DNA of 64,000 nt from an uncultured Cellulophaga sp. (lineage in GTDB: Bacteria; Bacteroidota; Bacteroidia; Flavobacteriales; Flavobacteriaceae): NCBI GenBank assembly GCA_947492955.1, contig CANLOV010000009.1:124001-188000 (forward strand). Direction: 5' to 3'. A model generated the notes under the pieces. It had not been told where the DNA came from, ran no database searches, and saw only the letters and a list, made by a program, of their open reading frames with translations. The position numbers were made by a program, and so were the translations under genes. This document shows positions 44,582 to 54,584 of the stretch, in pieces (position 1 is the stretch's first letter; every line of letters begins with the position of its first letter).

Positions 44582-45450
44582 TTCAATTAAACCTAAATAA
44601 AGTATTAGATACTGCAGATGGTAAAATGAATCTAGCATTAGATATTGTTATAGCAGAAGGTGCTTTTGTAACTTTATATGGCGATTCTGGAGTAGGAAAA
44701 ACATCAACCTTAAGAATGCTATCAGGATTATTAAACCCCGATAGTGGAAATGTTGTTGTAAACGGAGAAACATGGTTTAATTCAGAAAAAAAAATAAATA
44801 AAAAACCTCAGTTTAGAAACATTGGCTATGTGTTCCAGGATTATGCACTTTTTCCTAATATGACAGTGCGTCAGAATCTTGAGTATGCCTCATCAAAAAA
44901 TAACTCCTCTAAAAAAATAGAAGCAATTATCGAAATTTTGGAGTTAGGTAAACTTCAAAGTAAAAAGCCAGAAACATTATCTGGCGGACAAAAACAACGC
45001 GTGGCTCTAGGCAGAGCCTTGGCCCAAAATCCTAAAATATTATTGTTAGATGAGCCACTTTCTGCACTAGATATTAAGGCCCGTCTAAAATTACAAGACT
45101 ATTTATTAAAGGTACATAGAGAGTTTAATTTAACAGCGATACTTATAAGTCATGATATTGGAGAAATTTTAAAACTATCAGATTATATATATGTATTGTC
45201 TTCTGGTAAGGTAATAAAAGAAGGGAACCCGCAAGATGTATTTGCAGCAAATAATATAAGTGGTAAATTTAAATTTGTTGGTGAAATACTAAAAATTGAA
45301 CCTCAGGATGTAGTTTATGTAGTAACGGTTCTAATACAAACCAATGTAGTAAAAATAATAGCACAAGAATCTGAAATAAAGGAAATGAATATAGGAGATA
45401 AAGTAATGGTAGCATCTAAAGCTTTTAATCCTGTTATTTTTAAAATATAA
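44578..45450 (+). CDS. modC: Molybdate ABC transporter ATP-binding protein ModC
   Basis: I chose the ATG at 44578, which overlaps the modB stop as ATGA, over an in-frame TTG 6 bp earlier. The 290-residue protein has Walker A GDSGVGKT (35-42), Q-loop FQDYALFPN, signature LSGGQKQR, Walker B ILLLDEP and the H-loop ISHDIGE, then a C-terminal TOBE-like region (about 225-290). It powers molybdate import. Last gene of the mod operon, though a lipoprotein gene starts only 6 bp later. Confidence 0.94.
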   Translation: MIQLNLNKVLDTADGKMNLALDIVIAEGAFVTLYGDSGVGKTSTLRMLSGLLNPDSGNVVVNGETWFNSEKKINKKPQFRNIGYVFQDYALFPNMTVRQNLEYASSKNNSSKKIEAIIEILELGKLQSKKPETLSGGQKQRVALGRALAQNPKILLLDEPLSALDIKARLKLQDYLLKVHREFNLTAILISHDIGEILKLSDYIYVLSSGKVIKEGNPQDVFAANNISGKFKFVGEILKIEPQDVVYVVTVLIQTNVVKIIAQESEIKEMNIGDKVMVASKAFNPVIFKI

Positions 45451-45456
45451 AGTAGA

Positions 45457-46653
45457 ATGAAAAATTATAGAACACAATTTTTATTATTTGCGGTTACTTT
45501 ACTATGGATTACGGGTTGTAATAAGATAAGTAATGAAAAAGGTACATTTGGTAGTGATCTTGCCTTGCTTAAAGAAAAATCGAACCCTATAATATTAGCC
45601 GATAATGATAAGCAAATTATTGTGTCAGCAGAATACCAAGGTAGGGTATTAACAAGTACTTCTAAAGGGTTAAAAGGCTTAAGTTACGGTTGGTTTAATA
45701 AAGACATCATAAATAGTGGAACTTCTAAAGAGAATATAAGTAAAATTGGTGGAGAATCTAGAATTTGGTTTGGACCAGATATAGGACCTAATTCTGTTTT
45801 TTTTGATCCTCTAAAATCAGAAGAAGAAAGAGAGATTGAAGCACAGAAAGATTTAAATACAGTGCCTTTTAAAATATTAGAAGAGACTAAAACATCTACA
45901 AAGTTTGGAGGGCAATTAAATTTAGAAAACCTAAAAGGATTTAAATTTAAGATTGATGTAACCCGCGATATAAGTTTGTTAAGTAATGAAGATATTAATG
46001 ATGCATTAAAATTTAAGTTGCCCAATACAGCTTCGGTAATAGGGTATAATGTAACTACAACAATGAAGAATATCGGTAGCAAAAATTGGTCTAAAGAATC
46101 AGGTTTATTGTCTGTTTGGGATTTAGGATGCTACCATCCAACACCAAAAACTAGAGTTATTATACCTACAAAAGGGGCGCTAGAAAAAGCAACGGTATAT
46201 TTTACAGAATTAGATAGCACTAGAATACAAATTAAAAATAATGTATTGTATTATAAAGCTGATGGTGCTTATTTAAATAAGATAGGATTAAAGCCAGCAT
46301 ACACTTTACCTTTTTTTGGGAGTTATTCTCCAGAATTAAATCTTTTAACGATTATAAAATTTACGTTTGATGGTGATACGTCTTATGTAAACTCTCACCC
46401 TGTAGACACAGAAAACCAATATGGAGGAGATGTAACTAATGTTTTTAATGATGGTGTTATAGGAGATATAGGTCCTTTTGGTCCTTTTTATGAGTTAGAA
46501 ACCTCTTCCAAAGCCAAAGAGTTAGTAGTGGGAGAAACTATTGCGCATTCGCAAGAGGTGTACCATGTAGAAGGAGCTAAAGAAACTCTAGACGGTGTAT
46601 TAAGGGCTATTTTTGGGGTTTCTATAGCTGATGTAGAAACCGCTTTGCCTTAG
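45457..46653 (+). CDS. Lipoprotein of unknown function (DUF6786-like)
   Basis: A lipoprotein signal (WITGCNK, Cys21) precedes a 378-residue beta-rich domain. Conserved-looking segments are GESRIWFGPDIGPNSVFFDP (about 100-119), SVWDLGCYHPTPKT (about 222-235) and GGDVTNVFNDG (about 328-338). The all-beta pattern recalls galactose-mutarotase-like sugar-binding folds, and I think it belongs to the Bacteroidota DUF6786 group, but I am not certain. Its 6-bp distance from modC suggests co-transcription, without clear functional connection. Confidence 0.7.
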   Translation: MKNYRTQFLLFAVTLLWITGCNKISNEKGTFGSDLALLKEKSNPIILADNDKQIIVSAEYQGRVLTSTSKGLKGLSYGWFNKDIINSGTSKENISKIGGESRIWFGPDIGPNSVFFDPLKSEEEREIEAQKDLNTVPFKILEETKTSTKFGGQLNLENLKGFKFKIDVTRDISLLSNEDINDALKFKLPNTASVIGYNVTTTMKNIGSKNWSKESGLLSVWDLGCYHPTPKTRVIIPTKGALEKATVYFTELDSTRIQIKNNVLYYKADGAYLNKIGLKPAYTLPFFGSYSPELNLLTIIKFTFDGDTSYVNSHPVDTENQYGGDVTNVFNDGVIGDIGPFGPFYELETSSKAKELVVGETIAHSQEVYHVEGAKETLDGVLRAIFGVSIADVETALP

Positions 46654-46656
46654 TAG

Positions 46657-47976
46657 TTATTCTTTAGTTAATTTAAAAACTCCGCCACCTTGCTCTAAGG
46701 TCATTTCATTATTTGTTGGGTCAAATTTTAGAACAATACCGACTTGGTCAAATTTAAATTCATCTTTATTGGTTGCTTCTAAGTTAAAAGATGGCTGACC
46801 AGTAGCTTGTGCAATTAAAATATTATTAGATTTAGTAATAGTAATTTTTAAAGGAAAACTAGGGCTAGCGTATGTGCCAAGATATTGGTCTAAGTCTTCT
46901 GAGCTTAGTACGTAAGTTTCAAATGTTGGTATGTCAAAATTTTTATTAAAAATAGTACTTAGTAATGCAATAGAAATTTTGTTATTATCATAATTTGTTC
47001 CGTTAGAAGTTAAGGCAAAAGCACATTTCTCTTTTGGAAAATACCCAAAAACAGACCTAAAACCATCTATACCTCCGGTGTGGCCATAAGAAAACATGTC
47101 ATGGAATGGTATTTTAAATAACCCCAAGCCATAATTGTCTTGTATAGTTGTCATTTTAGTTAAGCTTTCTTTGGAAATAATTTTGTGGTTAAATAAAGCT
47201 TCTGAAAATAGTAATAAATCACTTGGAGTAGAAACTATTCCGCCAGCACCTAAGGGAATAGAGGTGTCTGTTTCTGTTTGTTTTTCCCATTCTCTTAAAT
47301 AAACATAAGAATTAGATTCATTATTTGTTAAACTAATTTTGCTCCCTAAATAGGTGTTTTTTAAATTAAGAGGCTTTACGATTTGTTCGTTTAAAATATC
47401 GGAAAAAGGCTTCTTGTATATTTTTTCAAGAATATAAGATAAAAGCACATAGTTAGAGTTACTGTATGCTGCTTTTGAGTTTGGAGTAAAATCGCTATCA
47501 GCTTTAGCTATGATAGCTACCATTTCTTTTTCACTTTTAGCTGTAGTATTGTATTCGTAATAAGCTTTGTCGTTGGTGAAATTATAAATACCACTTCTGT
47601 GGTTTAATAAATTACTAATGGTAATAAGCTTACTGTTTTTTATACTAGGAAAATATTTTTCTATTGTTTGGTTTAAATCTATTTTCCCTTCTTCAGCAGC
47701 TTTTAAAATTAGGGTAGCAGTAAAAGTTTTAGAAATAGACCCAATTCTATATTTTGTGCTTTTATTAGGCTTTTTATTTGTGTTAATATCAGCAAATCCA
47801 ATTTGGTGAGTGTAAATTATTTTACCGTCTTTTAGTAAAGCAATACTACCCATAAACTTATTATTTAAATCTAAAGATTTAAAATAGTTATTCAGTTTTA
47901 GGGAATCAATACTCTGACTAAATCCAATTTGAATTGAAAGTAGTGCTATAACTAAAAATAAAAATCTTTTGTACAT
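46657..47976 (-). CDS. Secreted serine hydrolase, beta-lactamase class C/PBP4* family
   Basis: After a signal peptide (1-20) the 439-residue protein shows the SxxK motif as S80-I-S-K83 in YRIGSISKTFT, YSN in KAAYSNSNYVLL near 173-175 and HTGG in SYGHTGGIDGF near 303. These are the catalytic motifs of DD-peptidase-fold esterases and peptidases. A small C-terminal beta domain (about 345-439, lipocalin-like) follows. Substrate is unknown; a true beta-lactamase role is unlikely from sequence type alone. It converges on the lipoprotein gene with a 3-bp gap and no obvious terminator. Confidence 0.88.
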   Translation of the reverse strand: MYKRFLFLVIALLSIQIGFSQSIDSLKLNNYFKSLDLNNKFMGSIALLKDGKIIYTHQIGFADINTNKKPNKSTKYRIGSISKTFTATLILKAAEEGKIDLNQTIEKYFPSIKNSKLITISNLLNHRSGIYNFTNDKAYYEYNTTAKSEKEMVAIIAKADSDFTPNSKAAYSNSNYVLLSYILEKIYKKPFSDILNEQIVKPLNLKNTYLGSKISLTNNESNSYVYLREWEKQTETDTSIPLGAGGIVSTPSDLLLFSEALFNHKIISKESLTKMTTIQDNYGLGLFKIPFHDMFSYGHTGGIDGFRSVFGYFPKEKCAFALTSNGTNYDNNKISIALLSTIFNKNFDIPTFETYVLSSEDLDQYLGTYASPSFPLKITITKSNNILIAQATGQPSFNLEATNKDEFKFDQVGIVLKFDPTNNEMTLEQGGGVFKLTKE

Positions 47977-48112
47977 TTTAAAAAGTGTTTTTTGTTGCTA
48001 ATGTACAGTTAGTATCATAACAACATAAAATGTTACACTGTTTTAAAAAAGATTTAGGTTTTTATTGTTTAGCTTATGAAGAAATTGTGACAATATTATG
48101 CTTGCAGATACC

Positions 48113-48904
48113 TTACCAGCCACCAGAAGCACCGCCGCCGCCGAAGCCGCCGCCGCCGAAGCCACCACCAAATCCTCCGCCACTACTACCACCAAAACCA
48201 CCTCCAAAGCTTCCGCCTCCAGAGGAACGTCCCATATTACTTAAGATTATAATATCTCGTAAATCAAAACCAGAAGAACGTCTACCACCGTTTCCACCAC
48301 CATTACCTCTTTTTTTACTAGATAGAATAATGATAATAATTATAAAAATGATAAAAGGGAGTAGCGCTTGGAAAGGAAAACCCTGATTGTTGTTAAAAGT
48401 GCGTTCTTCTTTAAATTCGCCATTTAATACTTTAAAAATAGCAGTAGAGCCATCTTGTAAGCCTTGGTAAAAATTACCAGCTTTAAAGTGTGGAATTATT
48501 ACGGTTTGTATAATGCGCCTAGACATAGCATCTGTTAGGCTACCTTCTACACCATAACCTGTATTTATCGCTATTTTACGGTCGTCTTTAGCTAAAAGTA
48601 TAAGAACACCATTATCTTTTCCTTTTTGTCCAATGCCCCATTTTTGTCCCCATTGCGCACCCAAGTAATTAATATTTTCTCCTTGGGTAGATTTTATAAT
48701 TGCAATAACTATCTGAGTAGAAGTACTATCAGAATAACTAATAAGGTTGTACTCTAATGATTTTTTTTGAGAAGAATTTAATAAGTTAATATAATCATAT
48801 ACACTAGTTTCTTCTTTTGGCTTTTCAGGAATTTTATATTGTGCAATAGTAAAGCTAAAGCATAATAAGTGTAAAAGAAGAAAACTAACCTTTAGATATT
48901 TCAT
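48113..48904 (-). CDS. TPM-domain membrane protein with glycine-rich tail
   Basis: The 263 residues contain a signal peptide (1-21), a TPM domain (about 35-155; VYDYINLLNSSQKKSLE, QWGQKWGIGQKGKDNGVLILLAKDDRKIAINTGYGVEG), one membrane segment (about 178-195, LLPFIIFIIIIIIL) and a tail of roughly 45 residues made largely of GGG, GGF and SGG repeats ending GGW. TPM proteins are found beside LemA, as here, and are linked to envelope quality control or photosystem repair in other groups. Start overlaps the end of the next TPM gene by 20 bp. Confidence 0.9.
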   Translation of the reverse strand: MKYLKVSFLLLHLLCFSFTIAQYKIPEKPKEETSVYDYINLLNSSQKKSLEYNLISYSDSTSTQIVIAIIKSTQGENINYLGAQWGQKWGIGQKGKDNGVLILLAKDDRKIAINTGYGVEGSLTDAMSRRIIQTVIIPHFKAGNFYQGLQDGSTAIFKVLNGEFKEERTFNNNQGFPFQALLPFIIFIIIIIILSSKKRGNGGGNGGRRSSGFDLRDIIILSNMGRSSGGGSFGGGFGGSSGGGFGGGFGGGGFGGGGASGGW

Positions 48905-49322
48905 TGCTTAATTCATTTACATCTCCATGTTTCCATGGAAAATGACGTTCTAATTCTTCACCAGCTTTTAAAACACCGTTAATTATTCCTTGCTTAAAAT
49001 TCCCTTTTTTAAATTCAGCTTCTATGGCATCTTTGGTACTGTTCCAAAAATTATTAGGTACAACTTTATTGATACCAGTATCTCCATAGATTGTAAATTT
49101 ACGGTCCAATACAGCAACATAAATTAATACACCATTATCCTCTTTGGTGTTGTCCATTTTTAGATAATGAAATACTTCTTTAGCTCTGTCTAAGGAGCTT
49201 AAATTTGTTGTAGCTTCAATATGTACCCTTATTTCGCCAGAAGTATTTTTTTCAGCTTCAATAATAGCATTTACTACTTCTAGCTCTTCATCAGCTGTTA
49301 AAAAATCTTCTACTTTAGACAT
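48885..49322 (-). CDS. TPM-domain protein, soluble
   Basis: This 145-residue TPM protein lacks signal peptide and membrane span. It contains AEKNTSGEIRVHIEATTNL (about 24-42), the DNGVLIYVAVLDRKFTIYGDTGINKVV core (about 62-88) and a KHGDVNELSNEISKG end. It forms the middle of a LemA-TPM-TPM operon with the larger membrane TPM protein, overlapping it by 20 bp, and lies 6 bp after lemA. Confidence 0.87.
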   Translation of the reverse strand: MSKVEDFLTADEELEVVNAIIEAEKNTSGEIRVHIEATTNLSSLDRAKEVFHYLKMDNTKEDNGVLIYVAVLDRKFTIYGDTGINKVVPNNFWNSTKDAIEAEFKKGNFKQGIINGVLKAGEELERHFPWKHGDVNELSNEISKG

Positions 49323-49328
49323 GGGATT

Positions 49329-49952
49329 TTATTTAAAATCAAAATCAACGTCTGGTGCTTTTTCAGAACCTGCTTCTGATTTAAAATATGCTAATTCATC
49401 AAAATTTAACAAGCTAGCAAAAAAAGAACCAGGGAATTTTTTAATTAAAACATTATAGGGTTCTACAGTAGCATTAAAACGGTCTCTAGCAACATTAATT
49501 CTATTTTCTGTGCCTTCTAATTGCGATTGCAATTCTAAAAAATTCTGATTTGCTTTTAAATCAGGATAACGTTCTACAGTTACTAAAAGACTTTTTAAAG
49601 CTCCACTTAAACCACCCTGCACTTTGTTAAACTGTGCTAATTGTTCTGGAGTAATATTTGTTGGGTCTATAGAAACAGAAGTTGCTTTTGCACGAGCATC
49701 TATAACTGCTGTTAAAGTACCTTTTTCAAAATCTGCAGCACCTTGTACTGTTTTAACCAAATTTCCTATAAGATCATTTCTTCTTTGGTAGGCACTTTCT
49801 ACATTTGCCCACGTTTTGGTAGACTTTTCTTTAAGAGTTACAGCCTTATTATTAAAGTTAAATGCGTAGATTCCTCCGATTATAGCTAATAAAACTAGAG
49901 CTATAAGTGAAATTCCTAAGCAACCTAAGCTAGCAATGGCTCCTTTTTTCAT
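49329..49952 (-). CDS. LemA family protein
   Basis: At 207 residues it has an N-terminal membrane helix (about 9-30) and the LemA helical bundle with WANVESAYQRRNDLIGNLVKTVQG (about 48-71), LTVERYPDLKANQNFLELQSQLEGTENRINVARDRFNATVEPYN (about 120-163) and the closing FPGSFFASLLNF. LemA proteins are membrane-anchored helical bundles of unclear biochemical role that accompany TPM proteins. 25 bp separate it from the MerR gene upstream. Confidence 0.94.
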   Translation of the reverse strand: MKKGAIASLGCLGISLIALVLLAIIGGIYAFNFNNKAVTLKEKSTKTWANVESAYQRRNDLIGNLVKTVQGAADFEKGTLTAVIDARAKATSVSIDPTNITPEQLAQFNKVQGGLSGALKSLLVTVERYPDLKANQNFLELQSQLEGTENRINVARDRFNATVEPYNVLIKKFPGSFFASLLNFDELAYFKSEAGSEKAPDVDFDFK

Positions 49953-49977
49953 GATAAATTAATTTAGGTTAGTGTTG

Positions 49978-50307
49978 TTATAATTGACTCTTAATTTTTA
50001 AGAGCTCAGCTTTTACATTTTCTAGTTTTTGTATAATATCAAATTTAGAAAAAGATTTGTCTTTTCCTTCTTTTAAATGTGTTTTTGCTCCTTCTAAAGT
50101 AAAACCACGTTCTTTAACTAAATGGTAAATAAATTTAAGATTGGTAATATCCTCAGGCGTAAATTTTCTATTACCTTTTGCGTTTTTTTTAGGTTTTATA
50201 ACATCAAATTCTTTTTCCCAAAAACGTATTAAAGAGGTGTTTACGCCAAAAGCTTTGGCTACTTCGCCAATACCATAATATCTTTTTTCTGGGAGATTTA
50301 AATGCAT
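49978..50307 (-). CDS. MerR family transcriptional regulator
   Basis: The 109-residue protein contains the MerR winged helix (YYGIGEVAKAFGVNTSLIRFWEKEFDVIKPKKN, about 10-42; RKFTPEDITNLKFIYHLVKERGFTLEGAKTHL, about 47-78) and a short coiled coil to the end. It has no effector domain, as in the HTH-only MerR proteins of Bacteroidota. Its ATG overlaps the stop of the M23 gene (TAATG). Target genes are unknown; the downstream lemA operon is an obvious candidate. Confidence 0.88.
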   Translation of the reverse strand: MHLNLPEKRYYGIGEVAKAFGVNTSLIRFWEKEFDVIKPKKNAKGNRKFTPEDITNLKFIYHLVKERGFTLEGAKTHLKEGKDKSFSKFDIIQKLENVKAELLKIKSQL

Positions 50308-51284
50308 TAATCTAAAGATTGGTTTTCTTGTGAAGCATGCTTCAACATATTATTAAATTCGGTCTGAGATAAACTGCCGTAATAAAAATTAATAGGATTT
50401 ATACGTTCTCCATCTTTAAATACCTCATAATGTAAGTGTGGAGCTTCAGAACGCCCTGTGCTACCCACAAAACCTATAAGGTCTCCGCGTTTTACTTTTT
50501 GTCCTTTTTTAACATTGTACTCACTTAAATGGGCGTATAATGTTAAATAACCATAACCATGATCTACACGTATATGCTTACCGTAACCAGAAGAATTATT
50601 ATCTGCTCTTGTTATTTTTCCATCACCAGAAGCGTATACAGGACTTCCTCTAGGCGCGGTAAAATCCATTCCTCTGTGCATTTTTCGTGCTTTTGTAAAA
50701 GGATCAGAACGCCAGCCATAACCAGATGCCATTCTAGTTAAATCTTCGTTTCTAATAGGTTGTATAGCAGGGATAGCTAGTAATAGTTTTTCTTTTTCTG
50801 CGGCTAGCTTGGTAATTTCATCTAAAGATTTAGATTGTATTACCATTTGTTTTTGAATAATATCTAAACGCTTTGTAGCACCAATAATCATATCAGAATT
50901 ATTAAACCCTTCTAGTGATTTGTAGCGGTTTATACCTCCAAAACCAGCTCTGCGTTGTTCTTCAGGAATTGGATTTGCTTCAAAATATAAACGATAAATA
51001 TTATTATCTCTATCTTCTATATTGGTTAGTACTTGCTCCATTTGCTCCATTTTTTTATCTAATAGTTCAAACTGAAGCTCGTAATTTTTTAATTCTCGTT
51101 GTAGCGATAATTCTCTTGGAGTGTTTATAAATGAGGTGTTTAGCAATATGGTAAGCCCTAATAAACCAAATAATATAGACCCTAATATAAAAAAGAAAAG
51201 GTTTCTATATTTCTTAGATTTTTTGTTTTCAATCTCCCTATAAGAGAGCGTATCTGGATCGTAAAAATATTTTACTTTAGACAT
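50307..51284 (-). CDS. M23 family metallopeptidase (murein endopeptidase type)
   Basis: I place the start at 51284 (MSKVKYFYDPDTLSYRE), since homologues of this type begin so and the 49 extra upstream codons are unlike a leader. The 325-residue protein has one membrane segment (about 31-50), a coiled coil (about 60-85) and a C-terminal M23 domain with HRGMDF and HLHYEV zinc ligands. It should cleave peptidoglycan cross-bridges in the periplasm or regulate amidases. It is divergent from alaS; a minus-strand -7 element (TATATTTG) lies at 51336-51329. Confidence 0.9.
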   Translation of the reverse strand: MSKVKYFYDPDTLSYREIENKKSKKYRNLFFFILGSILFGLLGLTILLNTSFINTPRELSLQRELKNYELQFELLDKKMEQMEQVLTNIEDRDNNIYRLYFEANPIPEEQRRAGFGGINRYKSLEGFNNSDMIIGATKRLDIIQKQMVIQSKSLDEITKLAAEKEKLLLAIPAIQPIRNEDLTRMASGYGWRSDPFTKARKMHRGMDFTAPRGSPVYASGDGKITRADNNSSGYGKHIRVDHGYGYLTLYAHLSEYNVKKGQKVKRGDLIGFVGSTGRSEAPHLHYEVFKDGERINPINFYYGSLSQTEFNNMLKHASQENQSLD

Positions 51285-51328
51285 AAATGGATTTATCCTA
51301 TTTTTGTGCTTTTGTTTAGCAAACTTAA

Positions 51329-51336
51329 CAAATATA
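51329..51336 (-). promoter_or_regulatory. Candidate -7 element of the M23 gene
   Basis: TATATTTG on the minus strand, 45 bp before the chosen ATG at 51284. The upstream start at 51431 would lie before this element, which supports the shorter protein. No well-spaced TTG found. Confidence 0.5.
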
Positions 51337-51387
51337 AAAATTGTTTTGTATAAACACGTAAATTTATCAAAAGCATAGTCTTTTCTC

Positions 51388-54003
51388 ATGAAATCCCAAG
51401 AAGTAAGATCCCGTTTTTTAGATTTTTTCAAAGAAAAAAGTCACAAAGTAGTTCCATCGGCACCAATGGTGATTAAAGATGACCCAACTTTAATGTTTAC
51501 AAATGCTGGTATGAACCAGTTTAAAGAATTCTTTTTAGGAAATAGTGTTCCTAAAAATAAAAGAGTAGCCGATACGCAAAAATGTTTGCGTGTTAGTGGT
51601 AAACATAACGATTTGGAAGAAGTAGGAATGGATACCTACCACCATACCATGTTCGAAATGCTTGGAAATTGGAGCTTTGGAGATTATTTTAAAACAGAAG
51701 CTATACAATGGGCATGGGAGTTTTTAACTAAAGAGTTAAAAATAGATAAGGATAGTTTGTACGTATCTGTTTTTGAAGGTAGTGATGATGCCGATCAGTT
51801 AGAAAAAGATAATGAGGCATACGATTTATGGAAAGCTATTGTTCCAGAAGATCGCATTATCATGGGAAATAAGAAAGATAATTTTTGGGAAATGGGGGAT
51901 CAGGGTCCCTGTGGTCCTTGTTCAGAAATACATGTAGATATACGTTCTGCCGAAGAAAAAGCAAAAGTTTCTGGAGCATCTTTAGTAAATGAAGACCATC
52001 CGCAAGTTGTAGAGATTTGGAACTTGGTTTTTATGCAGTACAATCGTAAAGCTAATGGCGATTTAGAGCCATTACCAGCAAAGCATGTAGATACAGGAAT
52101 GGGATTTGAGCGTTTGTGTATGGTAATGCAAAACGTAAAATCTAATTACGATACAGATGTTTTTACGCCTATTATCCGTGAGATAGAAACTATAACAAAT
52201 AGTGAATACGAAAAAGATGAAAAAGTATCTATTGCAATTCGTGTAATTGCAGATCATATTAGAGCGGTGTCTTTTTCTATAGCAGATGGTCAGCTACCTA
52301 GTAATACAGGAGCAGGTTATGTAATTCGTAGAATTTTAAGAAGAGCTATACGTTACGGATTTACATTCCTAAATACCAAAGACGCATTTATGTATCGTTT
52401 GGTAAAGGTTCTAAGTGATACTATGGGAGCATCTTTTCCAGAGTTAAAAGAACAACGCCAATTAATAGAAAATGTAGTAAAAGAAGAAGAACAATCTTTC
52501 TTAAAAACCTTAGATCAAGGATTGGTGTTGTTAGATAGCGTTATTGCGAATGCTAAAGGAAAAGAAATAGCAGGAAGAAAAGCTTTTGAGTTATATGATA
52601 CTTTTGGTTTTCCTATAGATTTAACAGCATTAATATTAGGAGAACGCGGCTATACTTTAGATGAAAAAGGATTTGAGCTTGCTATGCAAGAACAAAAGAA
52701 CAGATCTAGATCTGCTTCTGAGGTTTCTAAAGAAGATTGGATTACAATTTCTAAGGATAGCGAACAAGAATTTGTTGGGTATGATGTGTTGGAAGCTAAT
52801 GTAAAATTGGTAAAATACAGAAAAGTAACTTCTAAAAAAGAAGGAGAGCAGTATCAATTGGTATTTAATTTAACTCCTTTTTATCCAGAAGGTGGAGGGC
52901 AAGTAGGAGATAAAGGGTATTTAGAAGCTGTTAATGGCGATGTAATTTACATTATAGATACTAAAAAAGAGAATAACGAAATTGTTCACTTTGCTAAAGA
53001 TTTGCCAAAGAATATAGAAGAAACATTTAAGGCAGTTGTAGATAAGAAGCAACGTTTCCGTAGTGCTTGTAATCATACAGCAACACACTTATTGCATCAG
53101 GCATTACGAGAGGTTTTAGGAACACATGTAGAACAAAAAGGTTCTGCGGTACATTCTAAATATTTACGTTTCGATTTTTCTCATTTTTCTAAGTTAACAG
53201 TAGACGAACTTAGAGCAGTAGAAAATTTTGTAAATGCACGTATAGAAGGGCAATTGCCATTAGAAGAATCTAGAAATATTCCTGTGCAAGAAGCTCTTGA
53301 TCAGGGTGCTATGGCATTATTTGGAGAAAAATACGGAGACACAGTACGTGCAATTCGTTTTGGACAATCTATAGAGCTTTGCGGAGGTACACATGTTAAA
53401 AATACAAGTGATATATGGCATTTTAAAATAAAAGCAGAAAGTGCTGTTGCAGCGGGTATACGTAGAATAGAGGCAATTACGTCTGATGGTGTAAAAGAAT
53501 TTTATTTAGAGAATAATAAAACTTTATTTGAGGTAAAAGACCTTTTAAACAATGCAAAAGATCCAGTAAAAGCAGTAGCTTCTTTACAGGAAGAAAACGC
53601 GAGCTTAAAGAAACAGATAGAAAGTTTATTAAAAGATAAAGCCAAAAATCTAAAAGGAGAACTAGCTAATGAATTAACAACGATTAACGGAGTTCAATTT
53701 TTAGCAAAAAAGGTAGATTTAGATGCTGCAGGTATAAAAGACCTTTGTTTTGAAATGGGAGCTAATAAGGATGATTTATTCTTGTTGTTTGCTACAGATC
53801 AAGGAGGTAAAGCGGTGCTGTCTTGTTATATATCTAAAGCACTTGTGGCTAATAAAAACTTAAATGCAGGAACTATAGTTCGTGAGTTAGGTAAGTATAT
53901 CCAAGGTGGTGGTGGTGGACAACCATTTTTTGCAACTGCAGGAGGTAAAAACCCTGCTGGTATAGCAGAAGCTTTGGAAAATGTAAAAGGATATTTGGAA
54001 TAA
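51388..54003 (+). CDS. alaS: Alanine-tRNA ligase
   Basis: A full-length 871-residue AlaRS: catalytic class II domain ([19 protein letters not shown] onward, with [17 protein letters not shown]), tRNA-recognition domain, editing domain with zinc motif HTATHLLH (about 566-573) and CGGTH (about 668-672), and the C-Ala domain with [13 protein letters not shown]. It charges tRNA-Ala and hydrolyses mischarged tRNA. A strong terminator follows. The 103-bp divergent gap to the M23 gene holds at least one promoter element. Confidence 0.97.
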   Translation: MKSQEVRSRFLDFFKEKSHKVVPSAPMVIKDDPTLMFTNAGMNQFKEFFLGNSVPKNKRVADTQKCLRVSGKHNDLEEVGMDTYHHTMFEMLGNWSFGDYFKTEAIQWAWEFLTKELKIDKDSLYVSVFEGSDDADQLEKDNEAYDLWKAIVPEDRIIMGNKKDNFWEMGDQGPCGPCSEIHVDIRSAEEKAKVSGASLVNEDHPQVVEIWNLVFMQYNRKANGDLEPLPAKHVDTGMGFERLCMVMQNVKSNYDTDVFTPIIREIETITNSEYEKDEKVSIAIRVIADHIRAVSFSIADGQLPSNTGAGYVIRRILRRAIRYGFTFLNTKDAFMYRLVKVLSDTMGASFPELKEQRQLIENVVKEEEQSFLKTLDQGLVLLDSVIANAKGKEIAGRKAFELYDTFGFPIDLTALILGERGYTLDEKGFELAMQEQKNRSRSASEVSKEDWITISKDSEQEFVGYDVLEANVKLVKYRKVTSKKEGEQYQLVFNLTPFYPEGGGQVGDKGYLEAVNGDVIYIIDTKKENNEIVHFAKDLPKNIEETFKAVVDKKQRFRSACNHTATHLLHQALREVLGTHVEQKGSAVHSKYLRFDFSHFSKLTVDELRAVENFVNARIEGQLPLEESRNIPVQEALDQGAMALFGEKYGDTVRAIRFGQSIELCGGTHVKNTSDIWHFKIKAESAVAAGIRRIEAITSDGVKEFYLENNKTLFEVKDLLNNAKDPVKAVASLQEENASLKKQIESLLKDKAKNLKGELANELTTINGVQFLAKKVDLDAAGIKDLCFEMGANKDDLFLLFATDQGGKAVLSCYISKALVANKNLNAGTIVRELGKYIQGGGGGQPFFATAGGKNPAGIAEALENVKGYLE

Positions 54004-54006
54004 TAA

Positions 54007-54040
54007 TAACCACTCCCTTTACTAAAAAAGGGAGTGGTTA
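54007..54040 (+). terminator. Terminator of alaS
   Basis: A 14-bp stem (TAACCACTCCCTTT and AAAGGGAGTGGTTA) with a 6-nt loop begins 4 bp after the stop. Confidence 0.87.
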
Positions 54041-54126
54041 TGATTTAAGTTATAGTACTGTGTTTTAATTTGATTACTAATATCATTTTTTAAATTTTAT
54101 AGTTTGTTGTAATACTTACTAAAGTG

Positions 54127-54576
54127 ATGGAGATAAAAAGAACTAATTCGGAGAGCGTAGATTTCAAAAATCTTGTGAAAGATTTAGATGCTTATTTAGC
54201 TGTTACGGATGGTGATGAACATTCTTTTTATTCACAATATAATAAGCTAGATAAAATAAAGCACGTTGTTGTTATTTATGAAGATAATGTTGCTTTAGGA
54301 TGTGGGGCAATAAAAGAATACGATGCTAATACTGTAGAAATAAAGCGTATGTATACTACTCCCAAAAGTAGAGGGAAAGGAGTAGCAACATTAATTTTAT
54401 CAGAATTAGAAAAATGGGCTGCTGAATTATTGTATAAAAAATGTATTTTAGAAACGGGTAATAAGCAGTTAGAAGCAATTGCATTGTATAAAAAGAATAA
54501 GTATACCATAATACCTAATTATGGACAATATATTGGTGTAGAAAACAGTTTTTGTTTTGAGAAAAAAGTAAGCTGA
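54127..54576 (+). CDS. GNAT family N-acetyltransferase
   Basis: The ATG at 54127 is chosen over a GTG one codon earlier. The 149-residue protein has the GNAT acetyl-CoA loop KRMYTTPKSRGKGVATLILSELEKWA (about 72-97), with the RGKGVA segment as the pyrophosphate loop, then LETGNKQLEAIALYKKNKY. Substrate unknown. It stands alone between alaS and a repeat-bearing intergenic region. Confidence 0.9.
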   Translation: MEIKRTNSESVDFKNLVKDLDAYLAVTDGDEHSFYSQYNKLDKIKHVVVIYEDNVALGCGAIKEYDANTVEIKRMYTTPKSRGKGVATLILSELEKWAAELLYKKCILETGNKQLEAIALYKKNKYTIIPNYGQYIGVENSFCFEKKVS

Positions 54577-54584
54577 AAAAAGCA

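Noticed and set aside
48030-48386. Proline-rich 118-codon plus-strand frame
   Set aside because: It is the antisense shadow of the glycine-rich tail of the TPM-domain protein (Gly codons read backwards give Pro), with no independent signal.
51285-51431. 49-codon N-terminal extension of the M23 peptidase
   Set aside because: It would run past the alaS start at 51388 and the candidate minus-strand -7 box at 51329-51336, and the extra sequence does not resemble the family.
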